From Endomychus coccineus (lineage: Eukaryota; Arthropoda; Insecta; Coleoptera; Endomychidae): a DNA stretch of 64,000 nt. The stretch covers positions 3,348,001 through 3,412,000 of the forward strand of contig OY294070.1 in assembly GCA_958510875.1 (NCBI GenBank), in the 5' to 3' direction. Position 1 is the stretch's first letter. Every line of letters begins with the position of its first letter. This document shows positions 1 through 10,889 of the stretch, in pieces. The notes beneath the pieces are model-generated. The model searched no databases, had not been told where the DNA came from, and saw only the letters and a list, made by a program, of their open reading frames with translations. A program made the position numbers and the translations under genes.

Positions 1-232
1 TACTCTACCAATATGTTCGTCATCCACCATAATCTCCAGATTTGTCCCATGCAATTTTTATCTATTTCCAAACTTGAAGAGAAATGGCTCGACGGAAAGA
101 GATTTGCCTCCAACGTGGAGTCATCGCTGAAACTAACGCCTATTTTGAAGGATTCCTAAAATCGTATTATTTGGGGATCGAAAAATTAGAGAAACCTTGG
201 ACAAAGTGTATCGATTGAGTTGAGAAATAAAA
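1..232 (+). pseudogene. mariner transposase 3' fragment
   Basis: Degenerate C-terminal piece of a mariner-type transposase, entering from the left edge. Frame 1 reads a piece ending KWLDGKRFASN. After a frameshift near base 122 the sequence continues as ETNAYFEGFLKSYYLG and KLEKPWTKCID, the usual mariner tail. The same tail occurs in a separate relic on the minus strand at 1549-1986. Frameshift and in-frame stop show that it is dead. Confidence 0.75.
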
Positions 233-617
233 TAAATTTTCAGGGACTTTCCACCCTTGCGCTCGGATTTTTTCGGAATGTTAAACTTGCAACATTAGTT
301 TCCGGTTTATGTGGAGATGAAAGAACTTCAGAGATTTTTGCTTCGATATTCCATTCGCTACGTTTCCTTAATCGCTGAAGCGTTGAAGTGGGCAAAAATT
401 AAATATAAAATATGCTAGAAATAGAAAAATTGTACGCTACATTGTGAAAATACTTGTAATCATACAGGGTCTTAAATTTTGGCGAATTAGAATGGTAAGT
501 TTAATTTTATCGAATGAAGTCTATCGGGCGATATGTTCATCGATTATTTAGAGAGCCTATATGTAAATATTCGATATTATATTATTTTAACATCTAAAAC
601 GACCATATTTCATTTAG
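233..617. other. intronic or intergenic DNA left of the SET exon
   Basis: No gene recognised. The last bases, ending in ...tttag at 617, form the 3' splice acceptor of the SET exon. A GTAAGT at about 495 could be a donor, but the short open stretch before it does not join the SET exon without a stop, so no upstream exon is called. Confidence 0.4.
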
Positions 618-1034
618 ATTCGTTAACTGCGCGAGGCATATCAACGAACAGAACCTGGTGGCGTTTCAATATAAGAGCGGTTTATATTACCGCGTGTTCA
701 AAGAAATCCAAGTTGGAGAAGAATTATTGGTATTTTATGGAGAATCGTTCGCCGAACAATTGAAAATCGACACGAGGAAATTTTTCGAACCGACAACCGA
801 AAAAGTTGAAGATAATAACGGAGATTTTTGCACTTTCTGCAATTTGATGTTCAAGAACGGCGATAATTGTTCGATTCACATTGTCAAATGTAGATACAAT
901 CCTCGCAATAAAATCCACGTTCCGGAGAAATTGTTCAAGTGCAAATATTGTGAAGGTTCAGTTACGAATGAGGCATTCCTGAATAGCCATGAGAAACGTT
1001 GTGAATTTGGGGATTCAAAGAAAATTAAGTCCAG
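618..1034 (+). CDS. PRDM9-like SET (PR) domain exon, partial gene
   Basis: The exon encodes the C-terminal half of a PR/SET histone-lysine methyltransferase domain. It reads RFVNCARHINEQNLVAF, then YYRV and GEELLVFYGE, matching the NCAR...NLVAFQY...ELLVWYG signature of PRDM9/PRDM7-type proteins. Behind it lie two cysteine-histidine motifs (CTFCNLMF...H...C and FKCKYC...H...C). It starts after a clean acceptor (AG at 616-617) in phase 2 and ends at a strong donor (CCAG|GTAAGA), leaving two bases of a codon. The N-terminal half of the SET domain must lie in exons left of the window. Two downstream acceptors fit the phase: a 31-base terminal exon at 1095-1125 adding about ten residues and a stop, and the zinc-finger exon at 5551. 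The family trimethylates histone H3 in the nucleus. Enzymatic activity of this copy cannot be judged, because the first half is missing. Confidence 0.8.
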
Positions 1035-1094
1035 GTAAGAGCTTCGTTTAGAATTTACATTTAAAATAAGCTTCTCCCACCCTACTTTTGTTAG

Positions 1095-1125
1095 GAACGG
1101 AAAATACAGGATCATTCACTACTGA
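1095..1125 (+). CDS. possible short alternative last exon of the PRDM9-like gene
   Basis: After a 60-base intron (GTAAGA...TTAG) this stretch completes the split arginine codon and adds NGKYRIIHY and a TGA. A 60-base intron is normal for insects. If used, the product has a SET domain and no downstream finger array. It may equally be a chance reading; transcript data would decide. Confidence 0.35.
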
Positions 1126-1159
1126 GGTTTACGAAAAAATGTTAAATATGGAGATAATA

Positions 1160-1600
1160 AATTTTGGGCATATAATTGATGACTATTTTCAAAATATATT
1201 TTGGGGCGTGCAGTGTTGTCTCTCCTATTAGGAAGTAGCAGATACTTTGATATTTTAAAAAGAATATCCTGTATCTAATATTATTCTCTATTTTCATCTT
1301 TTAGAAGGTTTTTAACAATTTAATTAATATTTTCAAATCTTTTAAGCAGAGAAGAATCTTGAAGAATGCTTTGTAGAAAAGTTGTAGGAGTCGAAGCGTA
1401 ATGACCATGAAAATCTTTTTTGGGGATGTTTTGAAGGTCAACTTGATTTTTTTAAATTGAAACACATATTTTTGACAATTTTGATATTGACAATCATCCC
1501 CCTTCAAACCCTGTAACTTCTATCCCAAACATTTTTTTCGATTCTATTTTAGTTATTTGACTGGATCGTTTTTTTTTTGCTCAACCTGTATATGAGGGCA
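1160..1600. repeat. dispersed repeat, same family as the outer arms at 58.2-61.8 kb
   Basis: Shares long stretches with 58209-58680 and, inverted, with 61310-61828: the gaaggtcaacttg and gaaacacatatttttgac stretches and the terminal ttatttgactggatcg. It sits just outside the mariner relic, inside the proposed PRDM9-like intron. Confidence 0.65.
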
Positions 1601-1986
1601 AGGTGAAAAGACCCTGAATAATGAAACAAGAAATGATCTCGAAGCCCGATACACTTCGTCCAACGTGTTTCTAATTTTTCGGTCTCTTCCAAATAATACG
1701 ATTGCGCCAGTCCTTCAGAATAGGAGTTTGTTTCAACGATGAACTCATCGTCTAAGCTGAATCTCTTTCCGTCGAGCCATTTCTTCAAGTTTGGAAATAG
1801 ATTAAAATTGCAGGGGCCCAAAGCTGGAGAATATGGTGAATGACGAATAGATACGTAGCGCAATTCATGTAATTTTGCCATTGCTGCGGACCTGTGCGCC
1901 GATGCGTTGTCCTGGTGGAAGAGCACTTTGTTCTTTGCCAAATGCAACCGCTTTTGTTTCAAATTGGCGTCGAATCGATCCAACAC
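1549..1986 (-). pseudogene. mariner transposase C-terminal half, inactive
   Basis: Open frame of 145 codons with the mariner catalytic core. HQDNASAHRS holds the second aspartate, then SPYSPALGPCNF, KKWLDGKRFS and the final RWTKCI. In active mariners the SPDLAPCD block supplies the third catalytic aspartate; here it reads SPALGPCN, so that residue is lost. The N-terminal DNA-binding part is absent. Fossil element. Confidence 0.85.
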
Positions 1987-2061
1987 ACGGTATAATATAA
2001 TGGTAATGCGTCTCGTATACTGTAATACAGGACGAAAGCGTAGCCCAAGTCTGTGAACTTA

Positions 2062-4592
2062 TAGTCTAGGAGCCAGAGCGATATTGTTGGTCTGAACATT
2101 AACCCGATGGCACTATGGTTTATCGTTAGAGGACGGTTCAATGACCAATTCATCTCACAGACTGAATTTTCCCCGGCTGCTAGATCTCGAGATACGGCAT
2201 CCTCATTTTTTTTTTGACTGGAGGTTAACCCTTTCCAAGTTGCGGTTACTTGAAAAGCATGCCATTCTTATACACTTCCACCATGTGCCATCATTTTTTA
2301 TTGTGTCCGATTATCAGGGTAACCAGTTAAAATTGGACCGAAAATGAACTGCAAGTTAACCCTCCCAAACCTGGTGGAAAATGGTCATTGGTGTTGGCAA
2401 TTGTTAACATACCATATGCCATCAAAAGTTATAGGTCCATTTCCGAGTAATTGGCCATTATTTAGACCAAAATGTTCCTTTTTTTCATTTTGTTGCTAAA
2501 ACTTGCAGGTTACAAGATAACATGATGGCACTATGTTGAATAACTTTATTGGAGGTCGAATAAAGATTTAAAATTATTGCCATCACTCCTTGCCTATTGC
2601 AACCCCCAAAACTCCCTAAGACCACCTCCCAAAACAGAAAAAAAAAACTGCTGTTTCGATTTTAAACCCAGCCAGAATATCAAAAATTGACTAACTTATC
2701 ATAAAATTGGTCATATTATCCATATTATTCATATATTTTTTTTTTTAGGGGATATTGGGGCGTTGAAATAGGCAAGGCGTGTTGGCAATAATTTTAAATC
2801 TTTATTTGACCTTCAATAAAGTTATTTAACATGGTGCCATCATGTTATCTTGTAACCCGCACGTTTTAGCAACAAAATGAAAGAAAGAAACATTTTTGGT
2901 CCAAATAATGGCCAATTACTCGGAAATGAACCGATAACTTTTGATGGCATAGGGTATGTTAACAATTGCCAACACCAATGACCATTTTCCATCAGGTTTG
3001 GGAGGGTTAACTTGCAGTTCATTTTCGGTCCAATTTTAACTGGATACCCTGATAATCGGACACGATAAAAAATGATGGCACATGGTGGAAGTGTATAAGA
3101 ATGGCATGCTTTTCAAGTAACCGCAACTTGGAAAGGGTTAACCTCCAGTCAAAAAAAATGAGGATGCTGTATCTCGAGATCTAGCAGCCAGGGAAAATTC
3201 GGTTTGTGAGATGAATTATTGATCATTGAACCGTCCTCTAACGATAAACCATAGTGCCATCGGGTCAGGGCCGAACCAAGGGTATCTGCCGCCCGGGTGC
3301 AAGATATAATTTGCCGCACTTCCTCATCAGAACATCAATGTTATATTCCGTCAATAATAATAATAACTGCATTGATTTAAAATTCTGATTTTGATTATTT
3401 GATAACTGTTAATCTGTTTAAGAAATAAAACAATTTAAAATAAAAATGATAAAGGTAACTTTTTATAGACTCTATTACTTTGTATAATTCTAAAAAAGAA
3501 TGTATTTGAAACAAACATAAAAAGATAGTACTTTCATATAATCGATGTCCATCTTTTTTTTTCTAACTGAATTAAATTTTGGTTGACTGAGTCAACAGTC
3601 CTATCTTTTTCAATCGATTTTTTTAATTCAATCCATTTCTTAACACTTTCAAAATGCTCTTTAGTTTTTTCGTACGTGTCCAAATTTTGAGACAAGTGCC
3701 CTCAGTCAGTGTAACTTTCATCATCATTAAAAACATTACCAGATACTTTGAATAACTTACAACAAAAACAGAATACAGAATTATTTGACTAGAGTAAATC
3801 AGCCATGTCCTAGGAACTTTTTCATTGTTACTTAATTTAATATAATAAGTGGTTGAAAAAGATCTATTTGAATCATCTAATGGAAATGCAATGTTTCTCA
3901 ATTGGGATGGTCCTATTTCAAGAATAGAAATTTTTATCTTATTTGTTAGAACTTGTGGCCAATAAGCTGTATCTCCCAATATTTCCAGCCCGGAATCTTC
4001 AGCGGCAATTTCCTTTCGAGTTGGTGATGGTGCCGTTGGTAGATCCGATGATTCCGAAGTGTCAGTGTCCTATGCATCCGCTTCGGAGTCGGATGTATCG
4101 TTTCCTTGCTGCTGCACTATTTATAGATTTTCCAAAAGCATGTCCTTGTCCGAATCAAACTGTTCCTCCACGTCCACTTGCTCCACTTGCCGGCTTGTTG
4201 TCGGTTGTGCAGCTGTAGCCGTTGGCGTCGTGTATAAAATTAAAAAATTTAAAGAGACAGAAAGTGATTTTTTAATTTCGTCTTTTTCGGCCTTTCTTTT
4301 TAATCTGGAAGCCGCTAAGTCTCTTTCTATCATCAGCCATCTGAATTATTGTACAATAAAAATAAATTTCGCAAATATTACAAAATAGACAAAATAAAAA
4401 TAAGAGCTTAAATTTTAAAATAATCATAAATACTTACGTTTCTTAACTTTAAACTTACAAAAAGCACTTGACCACATTAACTATTATATCAGTTTTAGTT
4501 CACTCTTACTCTTACTTGTACCCCCGGCACGGGCCGGCCCTGCATCGTTTAATGTTCAGACCATCAATATCGCTCTGGCTCCTACACTATTA
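2062..4592. repeat. long foldback element, right arm split by an hAT insertion
   Basis: The sequence from 2062 (taggagccagagcg...) to about 2600 is repeated in inverted orientation from about 2760 to 3265 and, beyond an insertion, from 4543 to 4592. Arms are about 540 bases with a spacer of about 160. Identity is high but not perfect (small indels, base changes). The outer ends contain or abut LINE-like sequence. No protein is encoded by the arms. Confidence 0.85.
3266..4542 (-). mobile_element. internally deleted hAT element with TTF zinc-finger remnant
   Basis: Starts cagggccg and ends cggccctg, typical short hAT inverted termini. It is flanked by catcgggt (3258-3265) and catcgttt (4543-4550), an 8-base target duplication with two changes. 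On the minus strand, 4333-4121 reads a lysine/acid-rich N-terminus, and 3979-3623 reads WPQVLTNKI...PSQLRNI then RTWLIYS, the TTF-type zinc-finger start of ZMYM1-like hAT transposases. The RNase H-like catalytic core and dimerisation domain are missing. It interrupts the right arm of the surrounding foldback, so it is younger than that element. Confidence 0.75.
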
Positions 4593-5092
4593 GCCGTTCC
4601 CCAAGCAATGATACCATATGTGATCACGCTATAATATAAACCATATACAATTGATAGTAAATTCTTTGGATTGAGTATTCTGCTTAATTTATATAAATCA
4701 CATGAATGAAATAACTCACTCTTTTCACTAAATTTTGTACATGATCTTTCCATGATAGATTTTTATCAATTATAATCCCAAGATATTTGGTATCACTGTA
4801 TCTGTATTTGGTATCTGTCCATTCATATCCAGATCAAAAAGCTGTGGTTGTGTATCATTATAGTTTGTTACAGTGAGTTTTAGTAATATTAAGTGCTAGT
4901 TTAGTCTTCCCAATTATAGGCTGATACAATAAGTACTGTGTCATCTGCGTATGTAATAATCTTACATTTCTCAAGAAGGACACCTATCGTGTAGTTTAAG
5001 TGAAAAATAAATAATATGGGACCTAGAATAGTTCCTTGTGGTACTCCTGTAGTTACAACCATAAGATCACTTTTCGTTTTATTTATCCTGAC
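4593..5092 (-). pseudogene. non-LTR retrotransposon reverse transcriptase fragment
   Basis: Read on the minus strand from about 5092, the sequence shows the reverse-transcriptase core. VVTTGVPQGTILGPILF (motif B) is followed by IITYADDTVLIVSA (catalytic YADD), and after frameshifts by SIVYGLYYSVITYGIIAWG, the usual thumb region of jockey/CR1-like LINEs. Frame breaks show a fossil. It runs into the outer end of the foldback ending at 4592. Confidence 0.8.
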
Positions 5093-5334
5093 TAGTTGTT
5101 TTCTATTTTGTACATAACTTTCTATTGTTTCAAGTGTAATATCTCTGATTCCGTAATTTTTTTATGTGATATAACATTATTTTTATCTTCGAAGAAGTGT
5201 TCTTCGAAAAATGCTTTTTCGAAGAAATGGTTTTCGAAGAACTGGTTTCGAATAATTGTTTTCATAGAATTTACAGTACAGATAAATATCTAGGTAATTT
5301 AGAAGGGATGGAATTGTATAAACGAAAAAGCAAG

Positions 5335-5515
5335 TTTTTAAATTCCGATTTATCTCCAGCTGAGGGTAACCCATTGTTTACATTACATTTAGTTGATTCT
5401 GATCATGTTTACTAACTAGGTAATTGAAAGGTCCTCAGTACTTTAACAGTATTTTTAGTGGATACGGGTGATTTTTTCTTTTCATAGAGTATCCTCAGTT
5501 CAGTGTGAACTATTT
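5335..5515 (+). repeat. Penelope-like element terminus (degenerate)
   Basis: Shares cgatttatctccagctgagg with 12390-12410. It then follows the same terminal pattern (ctgat...gaaaggtcctcagtactttaacag) seen at 12480, 41290 and, inverted, 45400. The repeat ends about 35 bases before the acceptor of the zinc-finger exon, so part of that intron's 3' end is transposon-derived. Confidence 0.6.
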
Positions 5516-5550
5516 TATAGTTTATTAACAATGTTACTGATTGTTTCAAG

Positions 5551-6226
5551 GGAGAAAATGAGGAAGATAATGAAACATTCAAGTGATCATAATACAATGA
5601 ATACAAGTAAGGGAGGAAGAACGGAAAATGTGAAAGAAAGGCCAGTGCGAGAAGATGATAAGAAAGGTCATTGGGTTTGCGGTATTTGTTGTAAAGTTAC
5701 AAGGAACAAATGTACCCTAGTACACCATAGTTGTATGCATTATCGTGATAAAACTACAACAGAATGTGCTTGCCCTTTCTGTTCTATTATTTTCAAAAAC
5801 GTGGACGTTCTATTTGAACATATTAATCTTTTACATTACAAGTGCAAATTGTTCAAATGTACTGAATGCACATATTTCATAATCAGTAAAAGTCAGTTAG
5901 ATCGTCATTTTGAAGATACTCATCGAGATATACGATATAAATGTGCATATTGTCTATATACTACAGTATCTCGAAGAAAATTAGATTTACATGTAGAACT
6001 AAAACATATTAAGACCAAGATATTTAAATGCAATTACTGTAGATATATAACTGTTTATAAAACTGATTTAAAACGACACATTAATAGGATTCACACTAAA
6101 AGTACAATGTATAATTGCAAATATTGCTCCTATTCCACTACTCACTCTTCAAGAAGATTGAAAGCTCATATAAACAATAAACATACCAAGTTTAAGTCAT
6201 TGAAACGCAATGATTGTAACGATTAA
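5551..6226 (+). CDS. C2H2 zinc-finger exon, likely PRDM9-like C-terminus
   Basis: From the acceptor (TTGTTTCAAG at 5541-5550) the frame reads REKMRKIMKH, a charged linker, then C2H2 fingers: CGIC, CPFC...H...H, FKCTEC...HFEDTH, YKCAYC...H...KH, FKCNYC...HINRIH and YNCKYC...HINNKH, ending DCND-stop. The fingers probably bind DNA in the nucleus. The acceptor phase (one base completing an AG-ending codon) exactly fits the SET exon donor at 1034, making SKKIKSR|EKMRKIM. A SET-plus-finger protein of the PRDM9-like type is therefore inferred. Alternatively it starts on its own at the ATG at 5560. A near-identical, N-truncated copy lies at 13002-13525. The proposed intron (1035-5550) is filled with mariner, foldback, hAT, LINE and Penelope relics. 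Confidence 0.8.
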
Positions 6227-6583
6227 ATGAAAAATTTGAATTTGAAAAATATTATATTTTGATAGAAATTTCAGTTTGCTGTAAAACGTTTCCTATTCTA
6301 GATGTAAGGTTACTTTATTTGGTATGTTTTCTCTTCACGTGTGAGATTAATTTGTATCTAAGAGTAGTACTTAATGTAATTTCAATCATAACAAAAAATC
6401 GATGGTATAACCCGCTTCTCTATGGTAATTTATCTTTATGATTAAATGATAAAACAATTACTTTGTTTTTATGACAAATCAAATCGCAAGTAAAAAGGTT
6501 ATCTCTTGTTTAATAATACAAGGGTTGATATGATTTTTATCTACCAGATTAACCGTTAAATTCAAAGTGTCTGAAGGGGTATA
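6227..6583. other. 3' flank of the zinc-finger gene
   Basis: Probable 3' UTR and flank. The first part (to about 6400) is shared with the flank of the second copy, where it is split by an insertion (13526-13600 and 15053-15150). Nothing else recognised. Confidence 0.5.
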
Positions 6584-6689
6584 TAGACCAGGGTTGAAGC
6601 CTTTGAGAATGGTAAAAAGTGAAAAAAAAATAGTAGCAGGATGAAATCCATTGGGAAAGGAAGAGAATATAACAAAAATGAAGGGAAAT

Positions 6690-8296
6690 AGCTATTTGTG
6701 TATTAAGAGCGCAAAGTGATATATTGTCGCTCGACAAAGAGAGTTACCGCGCGACGCAAAGCGGAGCGCGGTAATCTTTGGAGAGCGACAATGACACTTT
6801 GTGCTCGAAATACACACAAGATTTTTTCTACAAACGCAGTTTTCAGAAAAAAAAAAAGAAAAAACACCAGATGCTTTATTCAACAAAAGTACATCAAGTA
6901 CAGTTTATAAATTCCTGATTAATGTTGATTTAATTTATCATTGACTTTACTAAAATTGAATGTACAATTGTGACACTCTTTAATTATTATTCCTGAACCT
7001 GATGGACGATCAGTAGATTTATCTAACATTAATTCCCCCGAATATTGGAAATCTACAGAACGAGATGTAGATGGTCTTGAGAATATTTTCTTGGTAGTTT
7101 CAATCTTATTGTTGATTGAATCATCTATGTAGCCTTCTGCTACATTGTTACTTTTCCATCCACCATGTTTTTTCAGTTGTATTAGGTCACCTTCACCATT
7201 CACCAATAAAGTAGCAGAGGTTCGTCGGAGACAGTGTCCAGTATATAAATTATGCTCGGGCAATTTCAAATATTCAGCAATGTCACTGGGAGTCTTGCCG
7301 ATTGTATTCATACCCACAACTTGTTTCATACATCTACCTTTTTCATAACGTAAAAATAGACGTTGGACAGTATTGTTATTCAGACAATGTTTTCTGAGTG
7401 CAATATATTTTTTACAAATTGAAAGATAATCAACTGAATTCTCTTCATTATGACCAACAATCGTAAAAACACGGCTTATTCTCGTTTTTGAATCGGGAAT
7501 TCGGACTATTAAAATAGAATCCTTATCTTCTATGTCACCAATCTCCATTTTGACCAACTCATCGCGCCTGCAGGCACCAGCAATACCCATAATTAGAATA
7601 ACCTATAAAAAAAACTGCAATTAATAGCTATTCCAAATGTCTATGGCTAACCAAATTGCACTAAATTCAAAAAAATACTAACCGCTTCTCAAACTACTAA
7701 GAGCATGAAATATTAAAATTTACCTTTTTTAGTAGATATTCTTCATCGGGCGCTTCTTGTAAAAATTTGTGAATATCTTCAGTGGTGAATGTTTTGGATT
7801 TTTTCGCTTTATATCCAACAGACTGTTTCTTCAGAAATGCGATAAGTTTAGGATACTTATTGATTTCGATGTTATTTTTAACATTCAAGCATGTCCGTAT
7901 CATCGAATACGTAGACCAAAGAGTTGATGACTTACAAATCAATGATTTTTCTCCAAAATAAGCCAGTAATACGTTTTCTGAATACTTATTCACCTTCTTC
8001 GACTGGCAGCACGTCATGAATTTACCGTATTGTAATTCATATTTCTTCCTTGATTTCTCTGGTAGGAGATTCAAAGTAACAATTTTTGCACTTTCTGCTC
8101 TACATCAGGAGGAGTGTTTGATAATTCACTGTCACTATCATCAATCATCATGCAGAAATACGTTGGAGAAGCGAGCGTTTTCGAAATATTTCCGCTTTAG
8201 AGCGCAAATGCTGTCACAAAATGACATTTCACGGAAAACGTCAACTTTGCGTTGAAATCTGAAAGCGTCAAAGGCTACTTTGTTAAGCGTTTGTAG
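6690..8296 (-). mobile_element. Crypton-type tyrosine-recombinase element
   Basis: Insert of about 1.6 kb in the left foldback arm, bounded by points where the arm homology stops and resumes. It carries a two-exon tyrosine recombinase gene. Both ends are CpG-richer than the surroundings; the left end (6706-6812) is a short imperfect palindrome (gagcgcaaagtg... against cactttgtgctc) around a cgcggtaa core. No clear target duplication was seen, as expected for Cryptons. Confidence 0.65.
6919..8151 (-). CDS. Crypton tyrosine recombinase, two exons, one frameshift
   Basis: Integrase-like tyrosine recombinase that would cut and rejoin DNA through a covalent tyrosine. Exon 1 runs from the ATG at 8151 to 7724. 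Its first 20 or so codons (MMIDDSDSELSN...) are one base out of frame with the rest near 8088 (NLLPEKSRKKYELQYGKF onward). Exon 2 runs from 7602 to 6919; the 121-base intron is in phase 0 and joins YLLKK to VILIMGIAGA. Catalytic residues are visible: first arginine in GACRRDELVKM, HCLRR (His-x-x-Arg), HGGWKS, and the tyrosine in AEGYIDDS. Exon 2 is intact to a cysteine/histidine-rich end (ECHNCTFN). The single frameshift at the N-terminus may be real decay, a sequencing error or a missed start exon. Confidence 0.75.
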
Positions 8297-8522
8297 AAAA
8301 AATAATTTACGGGCGATCTGAGGTCGGGAAGTGGATGTGGGTGACTGTTTAAGGGTAAAAACGATTTATCTCGATTTCCGGCAAAACTACAAGTCCTATG
8401 GAAAAAAGTTAAATGGCAAATCTGTAGGTACCTACAACTTTCATATTTACACTTTTTTCACATGACCTCAAAATTTATGTGAAAAATTCAAATAACCAAG
8501 TTTTTGGTTTTTTATTTTTATC

Positions 8523-9101
8523 TGGTCATGAATATAGGTTACGAAATAATAACTTACCTCTTAATAAAATTTCTAAAACCATTGGACAAAGATCTTTTGA
8601 ATTCCTGTCTGTTAAAATATACAATTATCTGCCCGTTGAAATCAAATTACTTAAACAAAATCGATCATTTAAACGGGAATGTAAGAAATTATTACTAAAT
8701 ACTTCTCGTGAATTGATAAATAATATTATAGATTCGAAAAATGCATAAATATAATTGTTTTCATAAATTGTTACTATATATACCAACCTTTTGTTACTCT
8801 ATTTTATTAGTTATGGCTTATTATTTGTTTGTAGAATGTTGATATACGAATCCAAATTAATTTTTACATTTTTTTCAGATTTACATTTATATATACTATT
8901 AATAACAATATGCTATTGTTTTGATATTTTGTCAAATTTATATTTTACATTATTTTGTTTAAAACCACGTTCAAGCATTACATGTAATGCTTAAGTGGTT
9001 CCTTTCTTTATTTGTAATATTATGAATATATCTTAAATTGTCCTTTATGAACACATTTAGTTACAAATAAATATTTATTATTATTATTATTATTATTATC
9101 T
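8523..9101 (+). mobile_element. LINE 3' end with (TTA)n tail
   Basis: Inserted in the left foldback arm. It encodes the end of a non-LTR retrotransposon ORF2 (GHEYRLRNNNLPLNKISKT, then KIYNYLPVEIK, stop near 8748), a 3' UTR, and a terminal run of TTA repeats (about 9078-9101). The 5' part is missing, as usual for target-primed insertion. A relative's tail is at 19250-19462. Confidence 0.8.
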
Positions 9102-9639
9102 TTTACAAAAAAAAAATGTTCACGAAATTTGGTGAAAGCTTACCTTTTATGTCCTAAGCATACAATAATTTTTTTGATTTAAAATATTTATTTTTTCACC
9201 TTATTTTGACTTAATATCGAAAAAGCACCCTAATTTTCAATCGAAAATTCTCACGTCAAAATAACTGCTTTTTTAAAAAAGTCGGTAAGCTTTTTGTTCG
9301 CTGAAATCTCTACTTTCTGATGGTGTGAAAAAAATATACATTACTATGGCAAATGTTCTCAAAAAATGCAAAGAAACGAAACAAACTCGAATCCAAAAAT
9401 TATTATGTACAATTTTGTAGGTAGCATTTAAAGGGGATTTCATGTAAAAAATGTGACTGCTCCTATTTTTTTCAGTAAAAAAGTTGAATTATTAAATTCT
9501 AATTACATTTATGTCATAGAAAATCTCATAATATATAAATATACATGTAAATCGTACTATTGAATTTAGATACTTTATATTGATTACGTTATTCATTATA
9601 ATATTTTTAAAAACATTAATCTTGTTATTTATAAATAGC

Positions 9640-10060
9640 TAATGTTGATTTATAATCACTCATCTATTAGTCTATTTTGTCTCTTTGATGGCATTTCTTC
9701 ATCGTTAAATTCGACAAACCTTCCCGATTTTAGTAGATCTTCGAAATCTTCAAGACCATCACCGTCTCCGTCTCCAATATTATTTCCAGTCTGCATTGGT
9801 TCTTCAGCCACAATTTCATCTGAATCATCAATTTCCTCGTAGCTTTTTTCTTCCACATTGGAGCATTTTCCAGAACCATGACATTTTGAGCATAAATTTA
9901 TGCATTTTAAACAATGTTTTCAGCAGCGACATTTTAAACTGTTACATCCAGTTTCACAGCTCAGCTGCAGCAAATACTTTTGAGCAATATTTCCGGAATT
10001 AATTCCTTTTTGCAAATTTGGGCATAATGCCACGTTGATGTTGCTTCCAGACCCAATCTG
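9640..10060 (-). pseudogene. decayed cysteine-rich transposon-type ORF end
   Basis: Minus-strand reading from about 10060 gives broken pieces of a cysteine-rich segment (CETGCNSLKCRC, stop, KHCLKCINLCSKCHGSGKCSNV). An intact acidic tail follows (EEIDDSDEIVAEEP...DGLEDFEDLL...), ending at 9656. Such CxC-type tails occur at the end of transposon-borne proteins in insects; the family was not pinned down. Stops and shifts show decay. It lies in the spacer of the 4.2-kb foldback. Confidence 0.4.
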
Positions 10061-10889
10061 TTGCTGTCAGTTCGTTACCCAGCCAAGTTTGAAGCTTTTC
10101 GAGTAATTAAAATATAAATTTTAATAAATAGCTCAAAATTGTACATAATGATTTTCGGATTCGAGTTTGTTTCGTTTCTTTGCATTTTTCGAGAACATTT
10201 ACCATAGTAATGTATATTTTTTTTACAACATCAGAATGTAGAGAGAGTTCAACAAACAAAAATACCCCCGACTTTTTAAAAAAAGCAGATTTTGACGCGA
10301 GAATTTTCAATTGAAAATTAGGGTGCTTTTTCGATATTAAGTCAAAATAAGGCAAAAATATTTTAAATCAAAAAAATTACAGTATGTTTAGGACATAAAA
10401 AGGTAAGCTTTCACCAAATTTTGTGAAAAAAATATCTTTTTTGTACAAGATAAAAATAAAAAACCAAAAACTTGGTTATTTAAATTTTTCACATAAATTG
10501 TGAGGTTATGTGAAAAAAGTGTGGGTACAAAAGTTGTAGATCTTTTTATTACCTACAACTTTGCCCTCTAACTTTTTTCCATAGGACTTGTAGTTTTGCC
10601 GGAAATCGAAATAAACAGTTTTTTACCCTTAAAAACTCACCCCGACCACAAATCGCCCGTAAATTATTTTTCCTTCCTTTTCTGTTATATTCTCTTCCTT
10701 TTCCAATGGGTTTCATTCTACTATTATTTTTTTTGGTTCCAAAAATTATCGACCCTGGTCTAATATTTGAGAAATAGTCCAAGCAATAGACAGAAGTGCG
10801 TGCAGAAATTAATACCTGGAAAAAATATGAGCGTATAATAGGAAATTAAATTTAAAGGTGAGTTTCCGTTTCATGCAACTCGATCCAAA

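Larger units (their letters stand above)
6584..10762. repeat. 4.2-kb foldback, left arm broken by a Crypton and a LINE tail
   Basis: The left arm is in three pieces, 6584-6690, 8297-8522 and 9102-9410. Together these match, inverted, the uninterrupted right arm 10130-10762. Ends are tagaccaggg and ccctggtcta. The two gaps in the left arm are filled by the Crypton element and the LINE 3' end. The spacer (9410-10130) holds a decayed cysteine-rich coding remnant on the minus strand. Confidence 0.8.

Noticed and set aside
470..496. Micro-exon before the SET exon (acag|ggtctt...aatg|gtaagt)
   Set aside because: Joining it to the exon at 618 creates a stop in the phases tested.
8756..9077. Small frames after the LINE ORF2 end
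   Set aside because: LINE 3' UTR; AT-rich frames without motifs.
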